A stretch of DNA of 64,000 nt from Micrasema longulum (taxonomy: Eukaryota > Arthropoda > Insecta > Trichoptera > Brachycentridae), in NCBI GenBank assembly GCA_022494885.1, contig JAGVSM010000914.1, positions 31,837-95,836 of the forward strand, read 5' to 3'. Below the pieces are notes generated by a model. It worked only from the letters and a program-made list of their open reading frames with translations. It was not told where the DNA came from and did not search any database. Numbering within the stretch: position 1 is the stretch's first letter; each line of letters begins with the position of its first letter. Both the position numbers and the translations under genes were made by a program. Positions 62,219 to 64,000 of the stretch are shown here, piece after piece.

Positions 62219-62709
62219 CAATAGTCTTTTCCTTGATTTGTAGTCTAGATATTTAACATCGGGAAACCGCTTTGGTATTCTGACTTCCAGAATTCTCAGT
62301 TTCTCCTCTAGCTCAAATATCTTTCGGTGCGCTTCCGCCAAATTGCTGACATCCGCGGCACCCTCGGCGTTCTCCGTCTCCGGGTCTTCCTGCTTGACTT
62401 CCCTGGCGTCGTTGGGCAGCCCGTTCTCATCCTTGTCCACCATTTTGTCCTTCAGGTTGTGCGGCGGATTGTCCGGGGAGAATTCGTTCTCGTCTATGAA
62501 ACTAAACTTGTGAATTCCCACCTTTTTCGGTTTGTCTTTAGGAAGACTAATGTGTCTCACTTTCTCCGGTATTTCTTCCACTACATTCTCGTAGACGGTG
62601 TCCGCAAAATCATCCGCATGACTTTTGAACTTGCTGCTTTTCAATTTGACGTCTTTTTTGTAAATATCTGTGTCCTCTGTCTGAACGAGACTTTTGTAAA
62701 AGGCTAGAA
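62219..62709 (-). CDS. UXS1: UDP-glucuronate decarboxylase, first located exon (luminal stalk)
   Basis: 491 nt: two bases, then 163 codons. The acceptor is ATTTTCAG and the donor GTAAGT. It starts LAFYKSLVQTEDTDIYKKDV, passes through an acidic middle (EVKQEDPETENAEGAADVSN) and ends AHRKIFELEEKLRILEVRIP KRFPDVKYLDYKSRKRLL, directly before ITGGAG in the next exon. The last 40 residues form a likely coiled coil and match the stalk of known UXS1 (R-D-L-E...KYP-x-V-K-x-L...RKRIL). The first 110 or so are much longer and more polar than in vertebrate UXS1. The initiator Met and membrane anchor must lie upstream. Confidence 0.93.
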
Positions 62710-62744
62710 CTGAAAATATCAAGGAATTAAAATACTTAAAAATA

Positions 62745-63330
62745 ACAATTTTTGAGTATGTGTGAATGCTTGCAGACTGGCTGGATTTTCTCCCTAGGGA
62801 ACTGTTCACATTTAAATTTGTTACAACAGAGAGGAAAAACAATATGGAGAAGGCAATATGGGAGTCTAGGCATTTACAGGGCTTATGACCTGTTTAAAAA
62901 ACAAAATTAAATTAAAGTTTTTTTTACAATATACATAAGAGGTGAAACAGTATTTAAAAAAAAAGGATAATTACATAGCAATGAAATACATATTCAGTGG
63001 CCACTTTACACACTGTGTAACATTCACCATTCTGCCTATGTTTGAACATCCACATTTCTTCAACTCTTCCATCTGTTGACTTTTGTGAAGTAAAAGAGCT
63101 GAAACCTTTATCATGTGGGTGAGATTCATCCGGCTGAAACAAGTCAACAGATGGAAGAGTTGGGGAAATGTGGATGTTCAAACATAGGCAGAATGGTGAA
63201 TGTTACACAGTGTGTAAAGTGGCCACTTAAACCAGCCAATGACAGGTCATAAGCCCAGTAAATGCCTAGACTTCCATATTGCCTTCTCAAAAATGATTTT
63301 TCTCTCTAATTGCAACAAATTTAAATACTT
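62745..63330. repeat. PAL copy, largest palindrome, with short LINE insert
   Basis: Arms 62998-63083 and 63141-63226 are inverted copies (two mismatches noticed) around a 57-nt loop (AAGAGCTGAAACCTTTATCA...). Outside them, 62750-62895 and 63228-63330 are also inverted relatives (GACTGGCTGGATTTTCTCCC, CTAGGCATTTACAGGGCTTA). 62897-62997 is a 100-nt LINE tail insert (ACAATATACATAAGAGGTGA). Confidence 0.82.
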
Positions 63331-63371
63331 TAAAATATATTTTTCTTCCGTCCAGAAAAAACAGTATGCGT

Positions 63372-63480
63372 GAAATCCATCATGCCGTTTCCCCGTTGGA
63401 ATGTCACAGAGAATATAACGCTACATCACTCTGTCTAGGTATACAGAACTCGCTTTCTCTACATTCATACATCTCATCTT
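63372..63480 (-). mobile_element. RTE-like LINE 3' terminus
   Basis: ATCATGCCGTTTCCCCGTTG, CGCTACATCACTCTGTCTAG and ACTCGCTTTCTCTACATTCA are the complement of the family 3' end. Diverged. Confidence 0.65.
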
Positions 63481-63789
63481 CCATCCTGAATCTAAAACGA
63501 TCAATCATTGGTATGTTATGAGATCCGTTTATAATAAATTTAACGATGTTTGTGATTGATAACTTACAATACATGTACAATGTTCACTGGGGTCAGATTT
63601 TGTCGACATATGGGAGGAACACTTTATGGAAAATAACAAAAACATAAAAAAAAAGAATTTTTATTCTCTCTGATGGTCAGGAAGCTTTAAAAGCCCTGGG
63701 TTAGGTTGAGGGCAATTCTAAATTAACCTCGCAGAGCCTAAATGCACTGATTTGTGTCAGTGACAGCATAACACTGATTCGGGTACCCG

Positions 63790-63935
63790 GGCCTCGATTA
63801 CAAACTCTGTCTTCGTCGGTACATATCGAGACAGTATAAAGTAAAATCGATATTTATGTACGAAAATAAGAATATTTGCATGAAAACTTAAAGTATCTTC
63901 ATCGGTAACCTGTAATTGGTTTGGAAATGAATATT
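63790..63935 (+). repeat. Repeat family E copy
   Basis: GGCCTCGATTACAAACTCTG, TCTTCGTCGGTACATATCGA, GACAGTATAAAGTAAAATCG and TATTTGCATGAAAACTTAAA GTATC. The best preserved copy, with an internal short inverted pair (TCTTCGTCGGTAC and TTCATCGGTAAC region). Non-coding. Confidence 0.6.
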
Positions 63936-64000
63936 CATACAAACAAAGATTATGAGTCCAACAGGACGAGACATTTTCATCAACAATAATAAAATCAAAG

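Noticed and set aside
62327..62707. A 126-codon plus-strand open frame
   Set aside because: It is antisense to the UXS1 stalk exon and has no recognisable content.

Overview
The window looks like a eukaryotic, almost certainly insect, chromosome segment. It is AT-rich, packed with decayed transposable elements, and carries parts of two intron-containing genes, both on the minus strand. The best guess for the lineage is Lepidoptera. That rests on a repeat at about 10.4-10.65 kb of the kind common in moth and butterfly genomes (text such as CCCGCGACTTCGCTCGCG and GGATAAAAGTAGCC) and on insect-like wording in the two proteins. I call the order only moderately confidently. No bacterial operon, CRISPR array or stand-alone tRNA gene is visible.

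Gene 1 (39.8-62.7 kb, minus strand) is UDP-glucuronate decarboxylase (UXS1), which makes UDP-xylose for proteoglycan synthesis in the Golgi/ER lumen. Eight exons were located (62219-62709, 56814-56993, 49754-49859, 46757-46870, 45040-45227, 44144-44276, 41361-41497, 39797-39919). All splice sites are GT/AG, and the phases join into one open frame of 489 residues plus stop. Only the N-terminal cytoplasmic/membrane-anchor exon or exons, upstream of 62709, are missing and presumably lie beyond the right edge.

Gene 2 (0.95-8.6 kb or further, minus strand) is an ABCC/MRP4-type ABC transporter. Four N-terminal exons were found (8510-8595, 6579-6723, 3721-3928, 946-1168). Their phases agree and they encode the start of the first transmembrane domain. 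The rest of the protein, including both ATPase domains, lies left of position 1. The first coding exon was not found. A GC-richer stretch ending in a good donor at 32050 is a possible 5' untranslated exon.

Everything else is mobile DNA, intronic or intergenic. Non-LTR retrotransposon pieces include RTE-like 3' ends (over ten copies), L2/CR1-like and Jockey-like C-termini, R1-like zinc-knuckle ends and an I-clade RNase H element. There are three tRNA-headed SINE families, Tc1/mariner relics, a hAT-like element with a perfect 8-bp target duplication, piggyBac-like (TTAA) and other MITEs, and a Penelope-like 3' end. A palindromic repeat family of about 0.2-0.6 kb (called PAL here) recurs at least eleven times.

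No new gene system is obvious. The most unusual features are structural. PAL copies have arms that share private mutations, a constant 3' end and variable 5' ends with 9-12 bp target duplications. A Penelope-like end carries an inverted copy of its own terminus. A 57-bp minisatellite is open in frame on both strands. Several nested insertions have an empty-site counterpart in the same window.
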